The notes beneath the pieces are model-generated. The model was given only the letters and a program-made list of their open reading frames with translations, made no database searches and had not been told where the DNA came from. The position numbers and the translations under genes are program-made. Below are positions 10,916-23,250 of a stretch of 64,000 nt of DNA, piece by piece. The stretch spans positions 7,329,001 to 7,393,000 of the forward strand of contig NC_046681.1 in the NCBI RefSeq assembly GCF_009870125.1, read 5' to 3'. The stretch's first letter is position 1. Every line of letters starts with the position of its first letter. The stretch is from Drosophila pseudoobscura. Taxonomy: Eukaryota > Arthropoda > Insecta > Diptera > Drosophilidae.

Positions 10916-12026
10916 ATTGCTGGCTTGACGAGTGCCAAGAAACTATTGCCGCTGGCCCCCGACATGGCTTCGAAGTAGTCTTTATGGGTATTGGCTAATT
11001 TATGGTGTGGTGTTCGCCGGCATAAAGTTTTTACAGCCCGAAGTGACCGCTAAGAGCTATCTAATCGTTGGATGTGGACCGCAAAATATGGGCTTAGATA
11101 CGCAATCTTCCAGGTATTTAAGGTATTTCCATTTCACTAGTTGTTGTTTTCTGTGGGTCGTTAGTCCTCGATTTCTGCAGATACATAAAAGATTTTATGG
11201 GTTTTTTTTCGGGGTTTGAGGCATACTTTTAGGTAGGCTTTATTTATGCTTCTAATGGATTGGGATAATACCAAAAACTAGCGATAAATACAGCAGAATT
11301 ATGAATGTAGAAATAAATATTAAAGACCATAATATTGAGAGATATGTTGGGGTATACTTAGGATATGGCAGAGGGGACTATAATGAATGGTTGTTTCGGG
11401 GCGAAGGGTAAGCGGCGAGGCCGAAAAGTACGGGAGGGTCTAGAGGGTACCGCAAAGTACATCCGCCCCAAAAGAGTTTAGGGAGTCCATAATCCCGAGA
11501 GGTGATGCCCCATAACATATCCCAAGATGGTGCCATGAAGGTAGGCTTATAAGAGAATGCTCTAGCAGTGTCCCAGTCCCTTTGCCGAACCAAGAGCTAC
11601 CCATAACACGAACACGGAGTCTTCTTCGGAATACCTAAAGGCCATACGAGCTTTCTAACACACAGATGGAGGCCTCCTGCTTCCCTCCAAAAATTACCAT
11701 AGAGTAGAATCGTTTAAGCCCGTTCCAGTCTGCTCCTGGGATCCATCCATCTTCTCGGAGGTGCTGCCTTAATATCGCTTTCATTCAGGCCGAAAATTAC
11801 ATCCCCACCCCCTTTGCACCCCTGCCAGCCCCCCACCCCAATCACAATCGTTTACTGAGCTCCATTTTCGCGCCTAAGGCTTGACAGCGACGTTCAGACA
11901 CTTAATTGAATTTGTCAACACAATAAACAGATTGCAATTCCGTGCGGGAGGAGACGTACATTTATCATCGTTAGCGGAATATGAAAGGCAACCAGCCTCC
12001 GCCCCAATGCCGGCCTCGGCTCCATC
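10916..12026. other. Intergenic DNA between two astacin genes
   Basis: No gene is recognised. Positions 11770-11860 are a C-rich stretch. The block 11340-11640 has ordinary base composition but no supported frame. Upstream promoter elements of the minus-strand astacin occupy 10916-10990. Confidence 0.5.
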
Positions 12027-12836
12027 TCATTTGGGACACCTGTACATGGCGTTCAGCTTATCGATGTCCGTCTGGCTCAGCTGCAGGCGCTGGCCTATGA
12101 CCTCTTGCATGCCCTCCTGCAGCGGCACTATGGTGCTCTCGTTGTTCTTGGAGAAGGCCAGAGGGCCGTAGTGCATGACGCTGCCGTAGTCGTACTCCGC
12201 GTCGAAGTCGTTGACCATCTCCGCGCTATACTTATCGAAGTTGAACTCCATGCCCTCGGTGATGTTCTCCTCGACGATCCGCACGTACTCGTCCCGGTTG
12301 GCGGCGCTCTGCTGGTGGAAGAAGCCCAGGGCGTGCAGGAACTCGTGCACGATGGTGTAGAGCCGGAAGCAGCCGGTGCCCACTTCGTAGGGCTGCAGAT
12401 TCAGCTGCTGGACGCGATCGAGGTGGCCAATGTACGAGTAGCAGCCGCCCTCTTCCGACGTCACGTTCACGTAGTACTTCTGGTCGGTGCTGGCCTCCCG
12501 GAAGGTGAGGCAGGAGACGGACTCGATCTTCTGTATGGCCCTCACAATCTGGTTCCGATGCTCTTGATCTGTGCGGGGATCGCTTTAGTTAGCTATGGTA
12601 TCTCGTAAAACGATCTGCGTCTTACCAATGTAGCTATTGATGTGGTAGTAGACAATGCGATTGGGCCAGCGGTAGGTTTCATTCCGCCAAATGTTCCTCT
12701 GCGCCCCGTCTGGCACCATATCCCCCTCAATGTAGCCGCCCGTCAGCTCGGGATCTGTCTCCAGGCGCTCTACGGGTGCCCCTCGAATGCTCCTGGACAG
12801 CAACAGCACCAGGGAAAGTATTAGTGGGCCGTGCAT
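12027..12836 (-). CDS. Secreted astacin-family metalloprotease
   Basis: There are two exons, 12836-12626 and 12568-12027. The 57-nt phase-1 intron (GTAAGA donor, CGCACAG acceptor) rebuilds an Asp codon in NSYI-DQEHRN. The product is 250 residues. The ATG at 12836 was chosen because it opens the signal peptide MHGPLILSLVLLLSRSIRG; upstream codons in frame do not look like a leader. The propeptide has GYIEGDM. The mature domain starts near RNIWRNETYRWPN, with a possible N-glycosylation site. The zinc site is HEFLHALGFFHQ. The Met-turn is canonical SVMHY. The core Cys are intact. It is closest in sequence to the minus-strand paralogue just downstream (10.1-10.9 kb), sharing long identical blocks such as RVQQLNLQ and GCYSY(I/V)GHL. 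That points to a fairly recent tandem duplication. Confidence 0.93.
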
Positions 12837-12916
12837 GTCTTCCGCTGGACTTCCAAATCTACTACTGGCCGGACAGCCTTCCGCAAAGGTGTTCGACAAG
12901 GGCTTAATCTATATGG

Positions 12917-12924
12917 CTTTTATG
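12917..12924 (-). promoter_or_regulatory. Candidate TATA box of the 12.8 kb astacin gene
   Basis: CATAAAAG on the minus strand lies about 80 nt before the start codon. It would give a 5' leader of roughly 50 nt. The match is moderate. Confidence 0.4.
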
Positions 12925-13992
12925 ACGGCGCGACCAAAGGTGACTGCAAGGTGGGTATCTAATCGCTGGGTTTATCGAATACACGTGGGCGGGCAGCTCC
13001 AATTATTGCTCTTATCTGGTGACTTACGAATGCTACTACTTGTTCGGAGGCATGACTGATAAGGCAAGCCAGGAGTATCATATACCCTTCTGCCCTTTGG
13101 GGAGGGGAGTTTGGAGAGAAAGTTTCGACGAAAGCAATCTTTGGCATGATATAAATGGTTATATTTGTGGTATATTCAGATATATGATGAATGGTATTGT
13201 ATGGAGATATTTGGAGATACTGTCCTACTATCCTCTCTACTTTCTGTCTGTCCTGTTTCTATGAAGGCCTCTTCTTTTGAGAAGCAGATACCTGTCCAAA
13301 CATAAACACATTAATGTGCACCCCAACTCTAAGTTGAATAGATGAAAGTCCCTTAAGTAGACAATTTAGAACCCGCTCGGGTGTTAGCGGAGATCTGTAA
13401 ACACGACAACAAAACAAAACTGGAGAAACCCTAATCCAATATAGTCTCAAAGTAACACGATTGTGCCACCTCTTTCCATGTTTTTAGCGATCATATGAGA
13501 ACACAAAATGGTGGCCACATACCACAGTGTTAGATCCTATTTAAGACCATGGATTTCCAGAATAAAATTTAGTTCCAATTTACAACTAAACTCAACTCAA
13601 GTGTCCAGACTTTTCTTTAAAGATCTTTCCATGCCATTTGTCAGAATCAATCAAAGTCCTAGAGGTCTAGAGTGAACCCATGGGATCGCCATGGTTCCCC
13701 GTGGTGTTCCCTGGGTATCAATTGAAATCGAGAGGCGTTTATTCTGCAATATTCTGCCTCAAATATGGAGTTTCCTTCGCAACGAAACGCAAGCGAGAAA
13801 GATCTATGGGTCGTGGAACTGCTAGAAGCTTATCGGTCTTTCACACATGACTCGGAATTCCGCAGGGGTTCAGGTACAGGGTTTAGGTGCCCCACGAAAT
13901 CTTCGAGTTCCCCAGTCAATGGCCCGCGAGTCTTTTGGCTCCTAAATGAAATTAAATAAAAAGTCTTGCCGCGGTTATCTGTTCCCAATCCC

Positions 13993-14000
13993 TATAAAAA
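13993..14000 (+). promoter_or_regulatory. TATA box of the 14.0 kb astacin gene
   Basis: TATAAAAA is followed about 25 nt later by an initiator-like TCAG (14017-14020). The start codon is at 14035, so the leader would be under 20 nt. Confidence 0.6.
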
Positions 14001-14034
14001 CCCAGACATTGCATAGTCAGGCGCCAGTTCGAAA

Positions 14035-14824
14035 ATGCTTGTGACTTTGGGATTGCTTCTCGCGATTGGCCTCCATGGAGTCCATGCCCGTCCTGCGAGC
14101 ACATTCGAGGAGGATGACATGCGACTCACCGCAGAGCAGATCCAGTATCTGAATGGAGGCGCTCGCATAGCCCTTTCCTGGTCGGGATACTACTGGAAGG
14201 GTGGCACCCTCGTCTACAGCTTCGGTGAAGGCCTGTGTATGTATCCCAGCGTGTTCCCTGACAGCTCCTGTAGGACTCCTTGCTTTTACAGCTAGCCGGG
14301 ACACCGATCTAATCGAAAAAGCCATGGCGGCGATAGCCTCCCAAACCTGTGTGCGATTTCGCAGGACTCGGAATGCCCAGGAGCCGCAGGTGGTCATACA
14401 GCGGAAGGAGGCCGGCTGCTGGTCGTACGTGGGCTTCCTGGGCAGGCAGCAGCAGCTCCTCAACCTCGGCGAGCGGTGCATGACCAGCGGCACGATTCAG
14501 CACGAGATACTCCACGCCCTGGGGCTGTTCCACACGCACTGCGACCCGCGGCGCGATCAGTACGTGAAGATCCACCCGGAGAACCTGAAGCCCGGCTACG
14601 AGCACAACTTCCGACTGCTCGGGATCGGCCAGGACCCACAAATGACAGACTTTGGCCTGGGCTACGACTACGAAAGCCTCATGCACTACGGGGAGTACGC
14701 ATTCTCCAGGAACGGCCTGCCGACGATAGTGCCGCTTCGGAGGGGCGTGCGGATTGGCCAGGCCAAGGGCCTGAGCGCAAAGGATGTGCGGAAGCTAAAC
14801 CGCATGTACTGCAGAGGAAACTAA
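14035..14824 (+). CDS. Divergent secreted astacin-family metalloprotease
   Basis: There are two exons, 14035-14224 and 14292-14824. The 67-nt intron (GTGAAG donor, TTTTACAG acceptor) is at the shared phase-1 site but rebuilds Ala rather than Asp (YSF-ASRDT). The product is 240 residues. The signal peptide is residues 1-18 (ends GVHA). The propeptide is short and reads TFEEDDM where the paralogues have FxGD, so the Gly of the aspartate switch is lost. The zinc site is HEILHALGLFHT, with Thr in place of the final Glu and Leu in place of the usual Phe after Gly. The Met-turn is SLMHY. The core Cys are present, with an extra Cys just after the zinc helix (HTHCD). The C-terminus MYCRGN is shorter than in the others. 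It is the only plus-strand member of the first cluster and the most diverged. Confidence 0.9.
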
Positions 14825-16739
14825 GGGCAACCGCATCCCATCTCCAAGTAATCGCCACATTTGCAATTCCAACGAGTTGTGGCACTTGACAGGAAACAAG
14901 AATCTCCTCCTCCCCGGCCTCCTGCGGGCGCCGTTAATCCACAAAACAAAAAGAGCTCTAGCCGTGCTAGAGGAAGTGTTTGCCTTTGCCTTTACCTTTG
15001 CCGGCAACTAAAAATTGAATATTTAGTGGTCGTAATTAAAAATTAGCGCGCTGGGCAACTAACCAACAAGCCAGCCAGCCAGACAGACAGCCAGCTACCA
15101 GCCAGTCGAGAGCTTCCTCAGCCATGGCTCGTAATCCCAGGACCAACTATCTGCCACACAAGGACCCGCATGTAGTCGTACATATATTTGGTTTTTTAAT
15201 GGCACAAAGCCCCACCCGGCCAGAGCTGGGGGCTACCTGCAAACACCGAACGGAAGTCGTAAACATTTAATTTATGCAAGCAATGCATTCAGTTTTTTAG
15301 CTGCATCTAAAGATGGGCTAATATCGTCTGCCAGGGAGGGCCAGGGACGGTCAGGGAGCGGTTCCTGGGGCCTGCAGCGACATCCACCTTATCTGTGCGG
15401 CTTGTGGCAAGTAGGACTGCATTAGCGGCTATGCTCGGGGACATTAAGCGGGCCCTGATCGAATATCTGCTTAAACAAAGTGAATGGAAAGTGCGAAAGG
15501 GCTTTATGGGGAATAGCTTCTGTTTTGGGGTCCCTCCTTACGCTATTCCCTAGCAAAATAGAAGGTTTTTAGCTTGATCTTGTGATCTTTAGAGGAGTCT
15601 TTGATGTGGTATATATGTATATCTGCCCCCCCTGAAATGCTTTGGGAGCCTTTGTCCCTGCCCATCCTTTCCCGCTTCGGCACTCAACTCAATTAAAGCT
15701 CTGGCCCAGTGCGATTATCACTCTTTCCAGCGAGACTGTCTTGGGGATTTCTTTGGTTTTTATTTTATGAAAATATTGCTGGAATAATAAAGAGGATTTA
15801 ATGGGTTAAGGCGGGCACTAGGACGCCTGGCCATCAACTTTTCGCCAAGAGCTGTAAAAAAGTCAGCTGCCTCGGCTAGCTTTTCTTTTCCTTTCCTTGG
15901 TCCTTTCTTTGGTGCCTTGGCCTGTCTCCCCGCCCCGCCCCCCGCCCCTGCTTATGATCGTTCTAATTTTATGACATTCTGTTTTCATGCATAGAAGAGC
16001 AGACGCATGTGTGTGTGTGTGGTGGGGGGGGAGGCGGGGTCTGGGCGAGTGCAGCCATAGCCATTTCATAGTCAGACATGAATGCTGCGCTTTGTTGCCC
16101 TGCTACGCCTTTGTTTGTATTGCCCTCAGGGGTAAAGTTTTTAGGATAATAACTTCCTGCGACTTTACGAGCCAAGGCAAAAGCCGAATTCCCACCAGCA
16201 GCAACAACAACAACAACAACAACAGGAATATGAGAATACTTAAGCAGGAGTACACTGCAACGAAGCAAGCAGGCTTGAATAAATACATACATATATTCCC
16301 AAATAAAGCTAATATATTATATAAATAAAATAATAAATAAAATCTAAATAAAAATAATATATAAAATTAAAATATACAGATGCAACCGAAAGTGAATACA
16401 TTTTATACACTGCTGCTAATTACTTTTACAGCAATATAACAAATTAAGAATTTAATTTCAAATATTTTAAAAATATTTACTCACCGAAAGCATTGAACTT
16501 AATTTTTTTTAATTTGAAGATAAATATATTCAGGGAAACCATTTAAAAAAAAATTGGTTAATATTGCATATACAAATATTAATATTAATAATGAATTAAT
16601 TATTAATTAATTAATGGTTTATATTTCATATAAAAATATTAATATTAATAATTAATTAATTATTATCATATATGTAATTGTAATTTTATATATTTATATA
16701 TTATATTGCGAATTATAAATATATTTTAACTTTATATAT

Positions 16740-16860
16740 TTTTTTTCTTTATTATTATTATTTTGTATTATTATTTTATTATTATTATTTTATTATTATT
16801 ATTTTATATTATTATTTAATTATTATTATTGTATATTATATTATATTATTTTATATTTAT
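16740..16860. repeat. TTA/ATT microsatellite block
   Basis: Interrupted ATT triplets run for about 120 bp inside AT-rich intergenic DNA. Similar shorter blocks lie at 19320-19345 and 25555-25690. Confidence 0.8.
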
Positions 16861-19800
16861 ATCGCGAATCTACAGCGATGAATCTACATGAGTGTCCACA
16901 TTTCACTGTCCGCCACTATATATCTTGAGGTACATGTGTATATGCATACATATGTATACATGTATGCTCATTGGGCAGCAACATATACACATGTACATAT
17001 ATGTGTATACATATGTGTCGGTGATGCAGAAATAATGTTGCTATTTTGCTATGAAATAGGCAAACGATATTCAATAAACATTATCTGGAACGAAAGCTGC
17101 TTCGATACATGTTGCTTAGACACAATGTTGCTGAGAGCATAGTCCGTGAGTCTGAGAGCGAGAGCGCGTCTCAAATGAACATGGCAGTTGTGTTGGTGTT
17201 GTTGTGTAATAGAAGAAGGAGAGATGGTTGAAAAGGAAAGATAAGTGAGAGCGAGAAGATCACATGTGAAGAGCGGAATTAAGTCTTAATTGGATTATTT
17301 TGATGCAGAAAGATGTCCTGCGAAACGCTTGCGACTTGCGGTGCTATATCGGATATTTATGGATAAACTGGTTGAGGAAAATCAAGCCGCTCAAACGCTA
17401 ACCAGGCTTCGACATATGCATATTATCAAAATACAGTTAAACTTTCATATAGCGAATCTGGAGGGTAATTAATTATACGGTTAATTCGTAATATAAAATA
17501 AATAAAGTCTTTATATAGAAAACTTTAGTACACGGAAGTTCGTAATAGAGAAGTTCGACTGTTTTTGATCTTGAAACTTCCTTGTTTATATCGTTCTATG
17601 TATATTTAAATCTATGTTTAGAATTACCCTTCTTATCTACAATTTAGCTAGTGTTTTCTGTCAGTGTGTGGCAGAAGAAGCACTGCATACGAACGGCGTG
17701 GCGAAGGCAAGCCCTGAAAAATATCTCAAGACCTCCACTTAAAGCAGCCAGCGAGTAAAAGCAAAAGCAAATGCCAACACATCAGCGATTCGGGGAGACG
17801 GGGAGTGAGGCAGGGCAGGGCAGGGACACAGCCACAGCCACAGAAACTTTTGACGTTGTCGACAGGGAGGAGGGGTGGCAAGGCGATGGCATGGGACATG
17901 CCACAGGATGAGGGCTGCGGTGCCATATTAAAGACAGACAGCTGTAGCAGAAGAAGCACCGCCATGACTGTGGGCATAATCTCAGACATAATTACACACA
18001 CAACTCACGGCACGGCACGGCACGGCCCGGCTCAGACCGGGCCAAGAGGCAGCGACAGGAGCCACAGCCAGGCACTGACAAATGCAGTCACACATGAATG
18101 AGCTCTCTTCCAGGTATTTCTTCCTTAGCGCCTTTTTTGGTCTAGTCCATTTTCACTTTTTGCGGACAGGGCGAAAGTTGGCTTAAAGCCGTGGCCCAGT
18201 CCTGCCCGTGGGAGGAGACTTTTAAAGTGCATTTAAAATTAATTAGGCGTGCCCCGTCGAGTACGTGGCATGACACGAAACGAATAAAGGAAGTGCTCCT
18301 CCTTTATCTGTCAATTAACAAGTTTCTTTCTTTTTGTGTAATTGATTTAGCACCAAACCCCCCGCCTCCCCCCCCCCTCGCCCATCGAGGCATTCAAATC
18401 AAAGTTGAACCAAGTTAAAGTTCTCGGGGTGTGAAAAGCTCTCTTCCAGCCCATTCCACCCCGTTCCATTCCATGTCATTCCCCTTGTGTTGCTTCATAC
18501 GCGGCTTCAAAAGTTTAGACACAATATCGCTAATGATAATTACAAGCTAAAAACTTTTCCTACATTCGCTACATTCCCCCCTTAGCCACCCCTCTCTTCT
18601 CACCCCTTCCGTTTGTGCATTTGCTTTTAGCTTCAGTTGGCAACACGAGCATAAATATATAAAATTTTTCAGCGGTTAGCTCGAAAGTTCAGCAAAGCCC
18701 GAGGGACCGATAAGGGCAGATCCTGCGAGTGCAGGGCAGACGCGGTGTCTGTCGGTTCTAATTAAGCACTACAGTATCATAAAGAGCTGCCAGTCAGTGC
18801 GTATTAACATATCAGAAGCCCCAATCGAGCTGTAACTGGAGCCACAGTCTCCAAATCGGTCCAAAGTCGTGCGAAATCGGAAGACGGGTATCGGTTTTTA
18901 TGGTAAAATATACTAAGTTCCAGCTAAATACTAGTATAGTAGTGCATACTATTTTTTACATAAGCATGTATAGAAAATTTTAGTTTTTTATATTGCAAAT
19001 TTTTGGTGTTATTTTTCAATGAAATTTTGAACTTTGAAAACTCGCTAAAAGTACAAATAGATATTTCCCTGGCATTTTTGTATATTTTTGATAGAGGTAC
19101 ATAATGTCCAAGTCTTTTGAGGTATTGTTTGTAAAAATCTATGGATACAATTTTAAGTTGCAGTCGTTTGACCAAATCTAAAATTTCCGCTTTTTATACA
19201 TACCTAAAAATACTGCTCAAGAATATGCTGGTCCATAAAAAAAAAAAACAAAAAAATAGCCCAAAATCTTAAAAAAAAAAATGTTTGTTGAGTTGTGTTA
19301 TTAAAGAACTTATAATAATTATATTTATTATTATTATTATTATTTTCTTTAATATTAACATTTATTTCTTTTTAATATAAATATTTATATATTTTTATTA
19401 TTATTATTTATGTATTTTTATTATTATTTGTGTTATTATATAAGACCAATAAATAGTTTTAAAAACGTTAAAGGTATAAACAATGAATGGGGCTATAGGT
19501 ATCGGGGCCTCTAAATGAATCTAGTGGCTTAAACCACAGCCAAATCTTTGCTTTAAAATACTATACTCTATACTATACTATACTATACATATTCCATATA
19601 CCACTACTATAATACCCCACAAAAACCCCCCATAACTGGCCTAAAAACTCCCATATATTTACTGCTTTAATCATTCAAATTAGTTCCTTCACACACGGGT
19701 TCGGTTCTGCTCAGATCTGTGCCTCAAATGCTGGTCTTAGATGGCCCTTTCGCTCACATCCAGTCAAGGGTATATAAGAACTCATTAGCCATTGCCAATG

Positions 19801-20284
19801 ACTCGGTGGGAACAACAAGCCGCTAATGAAGTACAAATTGGCTAATGGGGCGGCTCGCAGCCCCACCATCGAGTCGGAGTCGGAGTCTAATTATCAATGA
19901 GCGCGAGGCGAGGCGACGCCTGTCGAAGTTCGACTTCCTGCTCCGATGGAGTTATGGCAATGCGATAGAGCGGGAGAGGGAGAGAGAGAGATGCACAGTG
20001 TTTTTATGCGAAAAGTTTTGTGCATTTTCATGGCGGAACTTTAATGGATTAATTTACCAAAAATGTTCCTGCCAAAAGGAAATTGAAACATGGCGGAGGA
20101 GCCGCACAGAAGTTGAAGATTTATGGCCCACGGCGAGACTGCGACTCCGACTCTGATTCTGTCTCTAATCCGTACTTAATGGCCACTGATCATTTGAAGA
20201 GATGCAAAAACAGGGAATGCTGAAAATTTGGGGATTTTTTCTTGAAGGGTATTCTAATTTCATTACCCAAAGAGGCAGAGGGAG

Positions 20285-20360
20285 AGGAGGAGGCACAGGA
20301 GGAGGCCCAGACGGAGGCCCAGACGGAGGCACATGCGGAGGCCCAGACAGAGGCACAGGC
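20285..20360 (+). repeat. 12-bp minisatellite (GGAGGCCCAGAC type)
   Basis: About six imperfect copies of a 12-bp unit such as GGAGGCCCAGAC or GGAGGCACATGC sit in tandem. The period is a multiple of three, so all three frames stay open and give a low-complexity peptide. There is no sign of a real gene around it. Confidence 0.8.
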
Positions 20361-20449
20361 AAAAGTTTTATTAACTTTTTGCAAGTTTTTGCTGCACAGA
20401 AATCATGAATATTTTATTGCATGCTCCCAGGGGCGCCTCCCCTCCCCAC

Positions 20450-20482
20450 CCCACACACACACACACACACAGAGAGAGAGAG
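20450..20482. repeat. (CA)n then (GA)n microsatellite
   Basis: A run of about ten CA units is followed at once by GA units. Simple-sequence DNA. Confidence 0.85.
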
Positions 20483-20647
20483 CCAAAGAAGCAAAAGTCA
20501 ATGATGCGTGTGAGCCAGCGCCTTTTATCAATTTAATTTAATTAAAATTAATTCACCAATAATTGACTTTTAATATGCAATCATTTGTAGCGACGGACTA
20601 GAGGCGCCAGCCGGGAGCCGGGAGCTCCATTAAAAATTGTGAATTAT

Positions 20648-22064
20648 TTAATTGCTCAATTGTCGACGCTGCATCGAGGTGAGGAACGTGAAGTAGGAGA
20701 AGGAGGCCTGCAGTATCTGCGAAGGGGGAAATGGGGGGAAAAATGACACGCGATGAATGGCACTATGGCGATGGCACGCACCTTCAGGCCCGCCTGGAGG
20801 CTGACGCGAAAGTACTTCAGACCCGTCACGTAGAAGGGCCGGCTGTTCATCTCGATGGCCAGTTGGATGAGCCGCAGCAGGCGCAGGGTCTCCAGGGGAT
20901 TGCTGGACTGCTCGAGGACCTGCTCCCAGTGCGTGTGATAGTACATGGAGCCGAGGGAGTCCGTCTGTCGGTTGGGAGGAGTATCAAGGCACAGATCACC
21001 GAGGGGCTTAAATGTGGAATGGAATGCTCACCGTGTAGGCCAGGCTAGAACCCAGCTGGCCCAGCGACAGCAGCTCGACAGTCTTGGCCCCAAACCAAAT
21101 CGCATAGATATAGTTGGCCATGGGGTTCTGTGGGGGGTAGAACATGGTAAACTCCACTCTAAGCTGGTTTGTGCCCACCCACCGTGTAGGCCTTGAAGGA
21201 CAGCGCACAGAGCAGGCCCGCTGCAAAGGCGAACATGATGAACACTCTCACCGTGTACTGGGCCTCCAGCTGCTCCCCAAACTGATTCAGCGCCACGTTC
21301 TGGCGCAGCGTTGCGATGATCAGCTCCTTCAACTGTCTGGCCATCTGAGGACGCCGTCGCTCCGCCAAAATCCTCTGAATGGACTCCTCCAAGTCCCTTT
21401 TGAGCAGGAGGTAGCGCCCGTTGAGGTGAACAATCAGCTCGCAGAGCAAACTCGTCTCACCAAACATCATCGAATCGATGACGATGCCCACCCAGACGTT
21501 GCTCAGCAGCAGGGGCACGAACACGGCCAGGGGCTCCGTGTCGAAGGGAAACACCATCGAGTACAGAAAGTCCTTGCGCCTGTTGATGACCGACAGGACC
21601 GGCGAGATGAGGTAGCCCGAGATGACGGCTCCGTACATGGCCGAGACCAGGCGATTGATGAGCATTTGCCCGTCCACGCGGCGGAACATGTCCGGCTCCG
21701 CCCGGGGATCGATGTAAATCGTGGTGTAGAAGCGCTGCAGGAACCGCTGCAGCTCCTCGAAGTGCAGCAGGACGTGCAGACTGCGGAACTGGGCCTCCAC
21801 CAGTATCAGGTAGGTGGGCATGCCCGTCAGAAAGGCGTCCATGTTCAGGTTGGACGCCTCCGCGCGCAGGTACCGCAGCTCCGCATCGTTGTGCTGCACA
21901 AAGATCAGGCAGCCCAGCACGGCCAGGGCCCGGTCCAGGTACCGGCCCCACTTGCCGGTGCTGGGATCCAGCGGCCAGAAGATGTGATTCAGGCGGAACA
22001 GGGCCAACGGCCAGGCCAGCCTCACCCTCTGGCCGTCGGCCAATCGCGGCACGTAACGAACCAT
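20648..22064 (-). CDS. Or35a: Odorant receptor, Or35a orthologue
   Basis: There are four coding exons, 22064-21183, 21127-21032, 20964-20782 and 20716-20648. The introns are 55, 67 and 65 nt, all phase 0 with GT-AG ends. The spliced product is 409 residues, the length of the insect 7TM_6 receptor I recognise as Or35a. The opening MVRYVPRLADGQRVRLAWPL, the block GRYLDRALAV and the SFKAYT-NPMANYIYAIWFG junction agree with it throughout. Insect Ors are seven-pass, inverted-topology subunits that form ligand-gated cation channels with Orco in olfactory dendrites. In D. melanogaster Or35a serves a coeloconic (ac3) neuron broadly tuned to alcohols and aldehydes. The ATG at 22064 is supported by a TATA box about 35-40 nt upstream. 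No disabling change is seen. Confidence 0.95.
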
Positions 22065-22097
22065 AATGGACTGGCTTCCACCTCCCAACAGCTCCGT

Positions 22098-22105
22098 CTT
22101 ATATA
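22098..22105 (-). promoter_or_regulatory. TATA box of Or35a
   Basis: TATATAAG on the minus strand lies about 35 nt upstream of the start codon. It predicts transcription starting near 22070-22075 and a leader of only about ten bases. This rules out translation from any codon further upstream. Confidence 0.6.
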
Positions 22106-22959
22106 CACCCCAACATCAAGGATTACCGATGGGAGTGTGCCCCCTGCCCCGCCCCAACTTTCAAAGGAACTCTCCCATGCGTGCAATGGCTCAATTAATG
22201 GCCATTATCCCTCGGAACATTTGAAAGTTTCACATTAATATTGCCTCATTTAGGATTTAATGGCTTGTTCTTGGATATTTTGGGGCAGGAAGGACAATTA
22301 CCGCCTGTGAAACGCAGGTTTGTGGATGTCAACAAAAGCAAATAAACAATTGGAAAGTTTTCCCGAAAGGAAAGTCTTTGTTAAGTAATTATTATAAAAT
22401 ATTCATTGATCAAGAATTCATCTCTTAGAGCTCCCTGGAATGGGTATTATCTTTGGCTGTAAACGAATGAGCCTGGGAAAGGCTTTAACGGGAGTACCAC
22501 TAATGCGGTGAGAGGGAATGCTCGACTAGGAACGCAGATTTGAGTAATGTGGAGCGAGGATCGAGGAGCGGGTAATCGAAACAGCGTTCAAACTAGCTAG
22601 AGAGAGAGTTTGATGAACGAGAGAGAGAGAGAGAGAGGTTGTTTGTGCTCTGTGCGAAAGAGAAAGGAATAGTAGAAACCTTAGTTGATTAAATTTGACC
22701 TGATTGAACGTAGTAAAGCTGGGATCTAAGGCAGGCAGAGTGATTTCTGCCGAAAACAAAGGAGCAAATCATAGGCCACCTTATAAGAGAGGTGCATCCC
22801 TAGCAATATTCTCTTCGCAAGAATCCCCTTTGCTTATCAAACTGGAAAGTCTTACACTTCCTTACGACTACAATCGAATAGACCCTGAGCTCTGAAACAG
22901 ATAGGTACGAAGCGATAAATATTGCCTTGGTAGAAAAATCAGCCATCAATCAGCAAAGG

Positions 22960-23250
22960 GATTCTGGGAATGCCAGAAAGCGAGATCTCATTTGTACATG
23001 TGGGTGGAATAATGACCTCGATGACCGCCAGAGGAGGAGGCCCACAAGGAGGTGTAGTCTCCACTCTTTTCTGGACTTCTCTTCAGTCTGAACAGTGGAC
23101 TAGCCTGGAACTCCATCCCATGAACGACCATAATCACGAGCATTCTTTACCTGCAATAGACTCTTTGGTGGAACATGGGGCTTCAAGCCAAGTACCCACT
23201 CCCGAATTAACAGCAGAAGGGATTGGAACACCAGTCGGATCTTAGATAAG
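22960..23250 (+). pseudogene. Possible LINE reverse-transcriptase scrap
   Basis: A plus-strand frame (22970-23242) contains GGGPQGGVVSTLFW. This resembles the GxPQGGVLSPLLW motif of non-LTR (jockey/R1-type) reverse transcriptases. The YADD catalytic motif that should follow is not visible and the frame ends soon after. I regard this as a short, badly decayed retrotransposon fragment. A chance match cannot be excluded. Confidence 0.4.

Larger units (their letters stand above)
12837..14034. other. Divergent intergenic region between opposite-strand astacins
   Basis: This gap separates the minus-strand astacin at 12.8 kb from the plus-strand one at 14.0 kb. It should carry both promoters. CATAAAAG at 12917-12924 (minus) and TATAAAAA at 13993-14000 (plus) are the best TATA candidates. 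No gene is seen. Confidence 0.55.
14825..20647. other. Long AT-rich non-coding region
   Basis: No convincing gene is recognised. The content is simple sequence and AT-rich blocks: a CAGC/CAGA run (15070-15110), a CAA run (16203-16225), TTA-rich DNA (16740-16860 and 19320-19440), a TACTA run (19560-19590) and GA runs (19970-19990). A 60-codon frame at 17290-17472 with fairly normal amino-acid composition is discussed under findings. Confidence 0.55.

Noticed and set aside
22065-22088. Upstream start for Or35a adding eight residues (MGGGSQSI)
   Set aside because: It would lie before the predicted transcription start given the TATA box at 22098-22105, and the family start is MVRY.
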